Shown here piece after piece: positions 6,819 through 14,040 of a stretch of 64,000 nucleotides of DNA. The notes below the pieces were generated by a model. It did not search any database and was not told the DNA's origin. It saw only the letters and a program-made list of their open reading frames with translations. Position numbers and translations under genes: made by a program. The stretch lies in NCBI GenBank assembly GCA_017471245.1, contig JAFUVB010000061.1:1-64000 (forward strand). Direction: 5' to 3'. The stretch is from Prevotella sp. GTDB taxonomy: Bacteria; Bacteroidota; Bacteroidia; Bacteroidales; Bacteroidaceae. Position 1 is the stretch's first letter, and every line of letters starts with the position of its first letter.

Positions 6819-8525
6819 TTATGAGATTCCTAATTCTGTTCGTATTCGTTCTACGTTCTCTTTGCCAACAATCTTTTCCAAGTCTGAGAGCTTACTTTTT
6901 AGTTTTTTCTTCTCTCCTGCATTCAACTGTTGAGCTTCATTCATGAAAGCAGCTTGCTCTGATGACCCGTAAGAGTGTCCCTCAACTTTCAGCCATTTCA
7001 CAGTAGTTCCAACTAAATTGCCGGCAGAGGTCTTGCCCTTAATAACCTCAGACAGAGGCAGGCTGAACTTCTGTTGCGTTTCTTTCTGTGCCTGCAGATT
7101 GTACTCAGCAATGGATTTTGCTTTGAGACATTCTGCCTTCAACTGAGCGATTTCGCTATTTTCAGGATATAACGCTTCTGCTTTCTCCAAGTTTGCAATA
7201 GCCTCATCCCATCGCTCGGAATCTTTATCTTGCTTAGATTCAAGAATGAGCCGGTTGTATTCCTCAAACTTCTGCCTTTCCATTTCTTCAGCATGCCTAC
7301 GAGCTTGCTCTGCAGCAATTTTTTGTTGCTGTTCAGCCTCACGATGGTTAATGACATCCATCATCTGCTCTTGCTGATCATGGTGCTGTTTCTGAAGAAC
7401 CAACTCCCTTTCAGTCGCCTCTTCTTGACTCAAAGCACGAAGACGTACAAATCCCATCAGTTGCAGGCGATGGTTGTACTCTGCAATCTTTCTTGATTTA
7501 TACTTCTTCTTTCCTGCATGCCGTCCATCTGCCCATAACTTTGTCTTGTCATAGTCTTCATACTGCCAATCACCTGTAATGGAATGGAAACCAACACCTG
7601 CCGACATCTTCATCAGACAGCAGGAACCATCCGTAGGAATCATCGCCAAGAGTGCATCTATGTTGTCCAGCACCTCGTCAGAACGTTCTGCATTGTACTT
7701 CTCAAAGAAGGCACGCTCTTTCTCAAGGTATCCTCTCGTCACACCGTTGATAATCTGGAACAGATGGCTAATAGGCTCGTTAAGCAGCGCTTGCTTCTTA
7801 TTAGCGTAGGGTGTCTTTCCTTGTCCGAATTTCTCAAGTAAAGAGAATGCGTTAGTAGCCAAAGAGATATTGCCAAGTCCCTTCTTACCTGGAGCCACAC
7901 ACTCATAGAGCGTGTTAAAGCCTACGGGGTTGTAATGAGTATCCGTATGCGAATTGCCTTCTCTGTCTGTACCCCGATGCTTCCAGCCTCCCTGCCAGTC
8001 AGATCCATGCCCCCTAAGGTTAAATATCTTGGTATTGACCAATATGGTAGATGGCATCTCTATGTCGCCAACACGTATGAATCGCATCAAGTCTGTCCCA
8101 TTCTTCATTGTGCCAAACACTTCTTCGTTCTTCTGCTCGTCAGTGCGTAGATAGTTAAATAGTGCTGAGCGGATAGAACCTTTTATGGAACTGCCTGCTA
8201 CCAAGGGTTTGTCGTAAAACTGGGTCCGCAAAAACGTCTTGATGTTATTTTCAGTTTTTACAGGCAAGTCAAAGACATAGCGTGAGAACTTTTCTATGTT
8301 GTTGCCTAACAACTGACTGATGCCTCTATCGTCAGACTTCAGAAACAACTGTGTGAGCGCTTCCACATCCACATCGGCAACAGCGGCTTTCTGCATATCG
8401 ATGACATAAACCTTACCGTCTTTCTGTACGAAGTCAAGCCCCTTCACCCATTCGTTGTCGTTTCCGGCGCCAACGGAGAGAGGCGTAATAGCTTCTAACT
8501 CTATGGGATATTTCCTGTTTTCCAT
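6819..8525 (-). CDS. csm5: Csm5, RAMP subunit of the type III-A complex, with a coiled-coil/TPR-like C-terminal extension
   Basis: Csm5 caps the Csm complex at the 3' end of the crRNA and recruits maturation nucleases. The RAMP core (about 1-365) opens with YPIELEAITPLSVGAGND and contains the glycine-rich VAGSSIKGSIRSALFNYL. Typical Csm5 is about 350-400 aa; this protein is 568 aa. The extra 200 residues contain a strongly charged coiled coil rich in Glu, Gln and Arg (about 368-430), a TPR-like pair of helices (SERWDEAIANLEKAEALYPE, about 440-460) and a basic Lys/Leu-rich end. A partner-binding role for this tail is inference. The gene starts 1 bp after csm4. Confidence 0.9.
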   Translation of the reverse strand: MENRKYPIELEAITPLSVGAGNDNEWVKGLDFVQKDGKVYVIDMQKAAVADVDVEALTQLFLKSDDRGISQLLGNNIEKFSRYVFDLPVKTENNIKTFLRTQFYDKPLVAGSSIKGSIRSALFNYLRTDEQKNEEVFGTMKNGTDLMRFIRVGDIEMPSTILVNTKIFNLRGHGSDWQGGWKHRGTDREGNSHTDTHYNPVGFNTLYECVAPGKKGLGNISLATNAFSLLEKFGQGKTPYANKKQALLNEPISHLFQIINGVTRGYLEKERAFFEKYNAERSDEVLDNIDALLAMIPTDGSCCLMKMSAGVGFHSITGDWQYEDYDKTKLWADGRHAGKKKYKSRKIAEYNHRLQLMGFVRLRALSQEEATERELVLQKQHHDQQEQMMDVINHREAEQQQKIAAEQARRHAEEMERQKFEEYNRLILESKQDKDSERWDEAIANLEKAEALYPENSEIAQLKAECLKAKSIAEYNLQAQKETQQKFSLPLSEVIKGKTSAGNLVGTTVKWLKVEGHSYGSSEQAAFMNEAQQLNAGEKKKLKSKLSDLEKIVGKENVERIRTELGIS

Positions 8526-8526
8526 A

Positions 8527-9546
8527 TCATTTTATTATTATAGGTAACATTATGGCTCTCCCATTTCGCCAAACAGGATGAGAAATCTCCACATCATCCG
8601 TCTTTGGCTTCAAGTCAACAATCTTGCCAACAACGGTAGTCGCCTGGCCTTCTTCCTTATGGAATACTGATCCTGGCAGGAATCCGTAGATGGCATTCTT
8701 GCGCAGGGTCATATAAGGATAAGTAGTAATCCAGCCACCTCGGCGTACAAAGTCGTAAGCAACACGTTCAGAGTTCATCAGTTTTACTAACTGTTCCTTC
8801 GACTCTGGTATGAAAAGAGAAAGCGACAATTGATGATTAGCAGCATCAGGCAAATCTATCGAAAGAGTATCTGCTGTATATTCGAAGAAACCATATCCCA
8901 CATTCCTGTCGGTTCCGATGCCCTCCATAGAAAGCAGTTGCAGTGCTTTCTCTAATAGCGCGGTATCTCCTTCTGCAATGAAATAGAGGCCTGCATGATG
9001 ACGGAAGAGTATCTTGTCAACATAAAAAGGCTTGGCATCCTCTTCGCCTGTACGGCTTTTCAGAGTTACACGTTGTGACACTTCAGAGTTGATAAACTCT
9101 TTATTGCCATTGATATCTTCAGGCAATTCAAATGTTGTCAGATAACTTTCCTGGATATTCGAGACATACTTGTCTGTCCTGTCAAACAGAGATTCGCCAG
9201 ACAAGATTGATGAGTAGAGAGCACTATCAACCCATTGTACCTTCTTCACCTTTTTTGCCTTAGAGACATCAGCAAGTTCTGCCAGTCTGGCTTGCATTGG
9301 GATTGGAAGAAAGTACACGGGAGTACTGTCCTTATCTTTTTGAAAATAGGGAAACAGACTACTCACCGTAAACCCAAGGTTTCCATCATCTGGCAACTTT
9401 TCTCCCTGCTTTGCCAAGCCTGACATGAGAGCGGCATAAAGCGTGTCAGACTGAATAATCTTCTGACTGTTGCCCAAGTCCTCATGCAGGTCGCTAATGT
9501 GCAGTGGGGCCGTGAAGTGCAACTTATAGATTTTGAATGTTGCCAT
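8527..9546 (-). CDS. csm4: Csm4, RAMP subunit binding the crRNA 5' handle
   Basis: Csm4 (Cas5-like) binds the 5' repeat-derived handle of the crRNA and docks to Cas10. The protein has 339 aa. It opens with KIYKLHFTAPLHISDLHEDL and the helix SDTLYAALMSGLAKQGEKL, followed by SSLFPYF, as in Csm4 of Bacteroidota. A glycine-rich RAMP loop, GTDRNVGYGFFEY, lies near residue 205, and FLPGSVFHKEEG is near the C-terminus. The first half matches well and length is usual. It sits between csm3 (11 bp gap) and csm5, in the standard gene order. Confidence 0.92.
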   Translation of the reverse strand: MATFKIYKLHFTAPLHISDLHEDLGNSQKIIQSDTLYAALMSGLAKQGEKLPDDGNLGFTVSSLFPYFQKDKDSTPVYFLPIPMQARLAELADVSKAKKVKKVQWVDSALYSSILSGESLFDRTDKYVSNIQESYLTTFELPEDINGNKEFINSEVSQRVTLKSRTGEEDAKPFYVDKILFRHHAGLYFIAEGDTALLEKALQLLSMEGIGTDRNVGYGFFEYTADTLSIDLPDAANHQLSLSLFIPESKEQLVKLMNSERVAYDFVRRGGWITTYPYMTLRKNAIYGFLPGSVFHKEEGQATTVVGKIVDLKPKTDDVEISHPVWRNGRAIMLPIIIK

Positions 9547-9557
9547 AATCGCCTACT

Positions 9558-10211
9558 TTATGCTGTCCAGTTATTCGCATCAGAGAGTTCAGTTCTTTTC
9601 ATCTCTCCGAACTTGATTTGACCATAGCCGCGAGAGCCACTACCACCAAGATAGTCGTTTTCAAGCAAACGGATACCTTTCTCAAACAATGCCATCAGTT
9701 CCTGCTCGTTATCATCGTCCCAGACATTGATAATGAACTCTGCATTGAATTCTGCACCGGCAGGCACACGCTCGGTCTGACGGGGATGCTGAGCAATACC
9801 TTTAACGCGGTCTATGACATTCTCAAACTTGTTTTCTGTATACGGCATGTCCAAGTTGTCGCAATCCAAAAGTATCTTCTTGGAGTCGTCGCTCAGCATG
9901 GCGTCTCTGACAATAATCTTTGAGGGTTGATTACTGGTATTATTAGCCCTACTTTCTGTGATACCGAACAGATTATTAACCTTCTCATCAAGTCCGACCT
10001 TAGGGGCGCCAGCCGCTTGTTCCAATAAGCAACGCATCTTGCCCTTTAAGGAACTTCCAGGAATATAGGGGACATCACCCTTTGAAGCCAATTTGACAAC
10101 CGGATTGTCGATGCCGCCAATCTCTACATTCTCACTGTTACCTCCGATGTGAAGTCCTGTAATGAGGGTGATGGAGGTGTTTATCTTGATTTTCTTTACT
10201 AACTGTTTCAT
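9558..10211 (-). CDS. csm3: Csm3, backbone RAMP and target-RNA endonuclease
   Basis: Csm3 forms the repeating backbone of the complex and cuts bound target RNA every six nucleotides. The 217-aa protein shows the RAMP start TLITGLHIGGNSENVEIGG and the loop GGIDNPVV, whose Asp35 corresponds to the catalytic aspartate of characterised Csm3 proteins. It also has GSSLKGKMRCLLEQAAGA and the C-terminal glycine-rich GGSGSRGYGQIKFGE. Everything needed for target cleavage is present, so RNA interference could work even if Cas10 signalling is lost. The gene is 21 bp after csm2. Confidence 0.95.
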   Translation of the reverse strand: MKQLVKKIKINTSITLITGLHIGGNSENVEIGGIDNPVVKLASKGDVPYIPGSSLKGKMRCLLEQAAGAPKVGLDEKVNNLFGITESRANNTSNQPSKIIVRDAMLSDDSKKILLDCDNLDMPYTENKFENVIDRVKGIAQHPRQTERVPAGAEFNAEFIINVWDDDNEQELMALFEKGIRLLENDYLGGSGSRGYGQIKFGEMKRTELSDANNWTA

Positions 10212-10232
10212 TGTCTTACTTTGTTTAGGTTG

Positions 10233-10649
10233 TTATTTCTTTTCAGCTGCTTTGTGATAAGCTACGATAGCCTCGAAGGCGGTGATGAAGTTTTTGAAAG
10301 CTTTTTGCTTGTCTGAGCTACTTTGAACTTGGTCTATAGCATCTGCTAAAACTTCGTAGAAATCCTCTATCTTATATGTTTTAAATTTGCTGCCATTCTG
10401 TCTGGCACGTCCAACTGCATAAGCCAACTTTGGCTTGAGCATCACGAACTCTGTATCATTATAGCCAATCATCTGCTGGCGTTTAACCTCGCCGAAAAAC
10501 TTACGAAGTTGACTAGTGGATAGCGGTTCTGCATTATCCTCTCTTTCGGCAAGATAATCTCCAAATTCTTTTGCGAAACGCACCGTAACGTCTGTAACTT
10601 TGTTTTGAATTTCCTCTTTAGGAATTCGATCATTCTTTTTCCAACTCAT
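10233..10649 (-). CDS. csm2: Csm2, small alpha-helical subunit
   Basis: Csm2 (Cas11-like) forms the inner filament of the Csm complex and contacts the crRNA-target duplex. The 138-aa protein is helical and basic. It has the family features: an N-terminal helix containing FAKEFGDYLAE, the motif LSTSQLRKFFGEVKRQQ, the segment LKPKLAYAVGRARQNG, and a C-terminal helix that includes KAFKNFITAFEAIVAYHKAA. Length is normal for the family. It lies between cas10 (14 bp) and csm3 (21 bp), in the canonical type III-A order. Confidence 0.93.
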   Translation of the reverse strand: MSWKKNDRIPKEEIQNKVTDVTVRFAKEFGDYLAEREDNAEPLSTSQLRKFFGEVKRQQMIGYNDTEFVMLKPKLAYAVGRARQNGSKFKTYKIEDFYEVLADAIDQVQSSSDKQKAFKNFITAFEAIVAYHKAAEKK

Positions 10650-10663
10650 AGTTATTATGTTAT

Positions 10664-12137
10664 TTAGTTATTTATATCATCTTTTAAGACCAACTCTGCC
10701 CAACGGGCTGCGAGGGCAATCAGTTCCAGTTTCCGCCCATTGCGATAGTCTATCTCCCGATCTCTTAAAGAACGGCAAAAGTCACAGACGGCTCGATTTG
10801 ATTCATAGCGTTTCATGAAGCGCGTCAAGTAATAGCTGATGTGCCATATATAGCTAAAATCTTCCTGCTTGCCTTCTTTACGACGAATCTTGTTGCGGTC
10901 GGCTATCGAGGAATAAAGCATCAACTTATGCAAGATGCCTTTACTGAGGTCGTACTGTTTTATAAGGGTGACAAACTGTTGCTTGATACTCTTTACATAA
11001 TCAAATTCTTGATTCCAAGAGATGGTCTTACCCAGCATACAAAAAGCATTTTTCTCGCCATTACGGAATTGCTTTGCAGCATCCTCAGCATCGCCTGCCA
11101 GTTCGGCAGCCTTTGAAATTGGGAACTTCGGCTGTACCACAGCGATGCCACCAGAGATGCTGATGCCCTCGCTTCCGAAATGGTTCTCTGTCTCTTGATG
11201 GATGCGCTCTGCAAAATCTATCACTTTATCCCAGCGTCCTACCACAAACAGATCGTCGCCTCCAGCATAGATAATGTTTAGATAGGGTTTGAATTCTGTC
11301 TCTTGTTGTATTTTCCGAGTTTTCTCTTCAAAGAAATCAACCAATTTCTTTGAGAAAGCTTTGTATTGGCTGATGCTGTCGAAACCTGTGATGAAGCGTT
11401 TGCCCAATCCATCAATGTCCATACGAAGTATACCCAGATTAGTATCTCCAGCATATTCCTCAAAGGTTTTAAAACCCTCTTGCACACGAAGTTCTTCACC
11501 TAATTGAATCTGTTGGCGAACCGAGGGCAGAACGTACATTTCTTCATCTTTACCTTCTGCAGATATCATGACACAATCAGGCGACTCAATACCTGTTACA
11601 GCGCATACCTTAGGCTTTCCTCCAACTGGAATGGGTTCAAAGAACTCCTGATAACTGTCTGTCAGTATATCCTTAAACTTCTGACTTTTCTGATGGGCGA
11701 ATTCTGCATTTGCCATTTTCCAGAGATAACCAGGCTTTTGTCCAATAGCATCCTGACAATCTACTGTGCCATCAGGATTCTCATTGAAAGCCACATGACT
11801 GATGTTCACACCTAACTGTCCCTTGTGTTCAACCCAAAGATTTTGCTTCGCTTGTTTGGCACACGTCTCGACAGCTTGCACAATTTGGGGAGTATTATCC
11901 GTCAAGAGATAGAATTTACCACCAGAGTTGTAGATAATCTCTACAGTTTTGGCTCCATTGACTTCAGCGGCCTGCTTGATGTCCGTACAGATATTCTCCA
12001 TCAACTGACGAAGATAGTAAGAACGTCCTTTCAGGCTGACAGCTGCCTTCTTTGACGAAATGTTATAAAAGGAACTTCTGAATACCAGACAAGTCCCCTC
12101 CCACAAATAGTTGTTTGAATACTTTACTTTGTTCCAT
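10664..12137 (-). CDS. cas10: Cas10/Csm1, HD-less, interrupted by a one-base frameshift
   Basis: Cas10 is the signature subunit; its palm domains make cyclic oligoadenylate when target RNA binds. The GGDD active site (IIYAGGDDLFVVG) is at 11252-11263. The true start is the ATG at 12137: this frame reads MEQSKVFKQLFVGGDLSGIQKFL and then hits a TAA at 12063-12065. The homologous continuation YNISSKKAAVSLKGRSYYL is in another frame from 12067. Removing one base from the TTTT run (12067-12070, minus strand) joins the two into the normal Palm1 start. Without it, only a TTG at 12106 could start the long 480-codon frame. No N-terminal HD nuclease domain exists, since cas6 ends only 6 bp upstream. 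Gene identity is firm; whether the frameshift is real or a sequencing error is open. Confidence 0.9.
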
Positions 12138-12143
12138 TCGTGG

Positions 12144-12842
12144 TTATTGATTAGAATTATTGTTGTTATCTTTATGCAATTGGTGCACTATTCCACAGCC
12201 TATGCTGGCATTCTTGCCGATTCCTATGTTATTAGGAATAGACAAGTTACATTTGAAATCAGTATTAAAGGCCATCATCTTTACACCTTTATTATATAAC
12301 AGGTAAGGCTCACTGACTTCTGTAATCTTAAGAATAATTTCCTTATCCAAATGGATATTCAGCCCCTTCAACATAGAGAGCAGATTGCCTTTAAGGACGT
12401 TCTCAAGGAAGGATACTCTTTCCACTGCACCATCCAGATTCTGGTATAGCTGATAATTCTTCGAGTTGAGTGGCAACCATCTACTAATATGATAAGAGAA
12501 CGTATCCTCCCATGTTTGTACAAGGATTCTGGCAGGTTTTATCTTATTGGTATTGTATGCAATCTGGCGATTGCCAATATTCAGTGTTCCATTAGCCTCA
12601 GTCAAAAACTGTCCGATTTTATCTACACCATCTTCAATGCAGACTATAGCAGCCTTCCCACCTAATCTCTTATATTGAATTAGTGGATAGGCGTATCTGA
12701 ACTTATCGTTATCCAGATGATTGTGATAATACAGGTTAGGGTGTTCCCCAAGACTGTTAATGACAGCACCCCTGAATAGAGGAACTTCATGTTGATGAAT
12801 CTCCGCATCGGTTAATATGGTTAGTGTTCTTATGTATTTCAT
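12144..12842 (-). CDS. cas6: Cas6-type CRISPR repeat endoribonuclease
   Basis: This first gene of the cas operon encodes 232 aa with a ferredoxin-like start (MKYIRTLTILTDAEIHQHEV) and, near the end, the glycine-rich loop NIGIGKNASIGCGIVHQL typical of Cas6-family RNases. Cas6 cuts the pre-crRNA within each repeat, leaving the 8-nt handle. His residues at 18, 34, 40 and 42 are candidates for catalysis, but I cannot assign the active site. It lies about 60 bp downstream of a TACCTTTG promoter. Distance from classical Cas6 is considerable, so the call rests on the glycine loop, size and position. Confidence 0.82.
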   Translation of the reverse strand: MKYIRTLTILTDAEIHQHEVPLFRGAVINSLGEHPNLYYHNHLDNDKFRYAYPLIQYKRLGGKAAIVCIEDGVDKIGQFLTEANGTLNIGNRQIAYNTNKIKPARILVQTWEDTFSYHISRWLPLNSKNYQLYQNLDGAVERVSFLENVLKGNLLSMLKGLNIHLDKEIILKITEVSEPYLLYNKGVKMMAFNTDFKCNLSIPNNIGIGKNASIGCGIVHQLHKDNNNNSNQ

Positions 12843-12902
12843 TTGTTCTGTTTTAGGTTTAAAGCATATTACATATTCCGTTATTACACATTAAATGCGT
12901 TG

Positions 12903-12910
12903 CAAAGGTA
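12903..12910 (-). promoter_or_regulatory. -7 promoter element of the cas operon
   Basis: On the minus strand this reads TACCTTTG, a perfect TAnnTTTG. It lies 60 bp upstream of the cas6 ATG. The 29-bp palindrome at 12949-12977 begins 38 bp upstream. No other promoter is obvious within the operon, so cas6 through cas2 are probably one transcript. Confidence 0.75.
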
Positions 12911-12948
12911 CAACCGATTTTTGATTACAGCAAGCATTTGAGACTCAT

Positions 12949-12977
12949 AAATGGTTCCGTTCTCGATGGAACTGTTT
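12949..12977. promoter_or_regulatory. 29-bp palindrome, copy 2 (candidate operator of the cas operon)
   Basis: This copy reads AAATGGTTCC, a 9-bp centre, then GGAACTGTTT. It matches the copy at 1943-1971 at about 22-24 of 29 positions, including the GGTTCCGTTCT core and the right GGAAC. Its own arms match at 8 of 10 positions. It lies 38 bp upstream of the cas -7 box. The adjacent WYL-domain regulator (14031-15134) is a candidate ligand-responsive binder, by analogy with WYL regulators of other defence systems. Confidence 0.68.
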
Positions 12978-12990
12978 TGGTACGCGTCCT

Positions 12991-13389
12991 TCATCTTTCC
13001 GAATCAGAAAGGTTGCTGATAAAGAACTGGATAGCTTGCTTCAATTGAGATAGTTCATTTCTTAGAATCCAGTGAATCTGACTGGCATCAACATCGAAAT
13101 AATGATGAGCGATGATGTCTCGTAATCCTTTGACTTGCTTCCAAGGAATCGAGGGATAGGTGGGCAGCAACTTTCCTCCAGTCTGTTTATCCAAACTCTT
13201 AAGACTCTCGCCAATAGCAATAAGAAGCATACAAACAGAATCAAGCAGCACCATACCTTGAGATGACGAAAGGAAATCATCCGCGGAGCGAATATTGTGT
13301 GTCCGCTCCTCAATTCTCTCGATGGCAGAAAGGATATCTTCAAGGATATCCAGTGCCAGAGACTTGCTTTCAGAAGATAGTGACTCCAT
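12991..13389 (-). CDS. hepT: HepT-like HEPN toxin
   Basis: HepT is the RNase toxin of the HepT-MntA toxin-antitoxin family. The 132-aa, all-helical protein carries the HEPN motif RX4HXY as RDIIAHHY (Arg90, His95, Tyr97), followed by FDVDASQIHWIL, a typical DUF86 end. The partner nucleotidyltransferase gene lies directly upstream and overlaps by 20 bp. In characterised pairs the antitoxin silences HepT by AMPylating the tyrosine of this motif, which is intact here. The gene ends just before the palindrome upstream of the cas operon and may be regarded as part of the same defence island. Confidence 0.9.
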   Translation of the reverse strand: MESLSSESKSLALDILEDILSAIERIEERTHNIRSADDFLSSSQGMVLLDSVCMLLIAIGESLKSLDKQTGGKLLPTYPSIPWKQVKGLRDIIAHHYFDVDASQIHWILRNELSQLKQAIQFFISNLSDSER

Positions 13390-13663
13390 CGCGTTCTATC
13401 CTGCGACGCAGGCGGGGATTAAGGCTTGAATGATTACGGATGATGTCAACGGAACGACCAACGCGCTGCTCCAAATACTCCTTGGCTTCCATCAGAAGGA
13501 AAGGATTTGGAGTCTCCGTATCTACGAATACATCCACATCACTCCCCTCGTGATCTTCACCACGAGCCATCGAACCAAACAGGCGGAGCGACTTGATGCC
13601 GTAGTCGCTCTTTAGTGTGCTTCTACAGCCCCGCAAGATACCTATGCAATCAGTCTTACTCAT
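13370..13663 (-). CDS. mntA: MntA-like nucleotidyltransferase antitoxin
   Basis: This 97-aa protein is a minimal nucleotidyltransferase. The signature GSX10DXD is complete: LRLFGSMARGEDHEGSDVDVFVD with Gly30-Ser31 and Asp42/Asp44. The C-terminus contains LEQRVGRSVDIIRNHSSLNP, including the third acidic position common to the family. It is expected to transfer AMP to the HepT toxin. It is translated first and overlaps hepT by 20 bp, the usual order of such pairs. A minus-strand TAAATTTG promoter lies 22 bp upstream. Confidence 0.9.
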   Translation of the reverse strand: MSKTDCIGILRGCRSTLKSDYGIKSLRLFGSMARGEDHEGSDVDVFVDTETPNPFLLMEAKEYLEQRVGRSVDIIRNHSSLNPRLRRRIERDGVTIF

Positions 13664-13685
13664 ACTTCATCATTTATTTCTGTCG

Positions 13686-13693
13686 CAAATTTA
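13686..13693 (-). promoter_or_regulatory. -7 promoter element of mntA-hepT
   Basis: On the minus strand this reads TAAATTTG, matching TAnnTTTG, 22 bp before the mntA start codon. The region upstream to 13882 holds no gene. Confidence 0.55.
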
Positions 13694-13882
13694 GGGGATT
13701 TTTGCGACAAAACCAAATAATTGAAGTAGAAAGTTGTCTTTTTAATTGCTATTGTGATAGTTCGCCCGTTGAACAGCCTCAATTAGCACAAAAAACAGTG
13801 ACTATACATACTGATCTGCCAACTACTTGGGAACACTTCGGAAATGGTTTGAATGGTTAGAACGATAATAAGTATCGACCAT

Positions 13883-13905
13883 TTGTGCCATTTCAAATGG
13901 CACAA
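13883..13905. repeat. Perfect 23-bp palindrome
   Basis: TTGTGCCATTT and AAATGGCACAA are perfect 11-bp arms around one central base. It lies in the gap between the mntA promoter (about 190 bp away) and the WYL gene's end (126 bp away). No T-run follows on either strand. It could be a protein-binding site or a recombination scar; the rest of the 13694-13932 gap shows nothing else. Confidence 0.5.
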
Positions 13906-13932
13906 TATCGCCATACGCTGATATCAACGTAA

Positions 13933-14040
13933 CTATTTCACCAGTTTCAATCCCTTTTCCGATAGGTAGTATCGTTGGTGGGGCTTGTCGGGATAGGTAC
14001 GCAGAACATAACCACTTCTATCTTGAAAGTTTACTTTTTC
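13933..14040 (-). pseudogene. C-terminal fragment of a gene (35 codons, no start)
   Basis: On the minus strand, from 14040 to the TAG at 13933-13935, the frame reads EKVNFQDRSGYVLRTYPDKP and then HQRYYLSEKGLKLVK. This looks like a real protein end, of the kind that closes winged-helix proteins (…RYYLSEKG). It has no start codon and is preceded by two in-frame stops inside the end of the WYL gene, which it overlaps by 10 bp in another frame. It is probably what is left of an older gene that the WYL gene replaced. The parent family cannot be named with confidence. Confidence 0.4.

Noticed and set aside
10664-12106. A 480-aa Cas10 starting at 12106
   Set aside because: It would need a TTG start and its first 12 residues have no similarity to Cas10, while another frame encodes the conserved GGDLSGIQKFL just upstream. 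A frameshifted gene from 12137 is the better reading.
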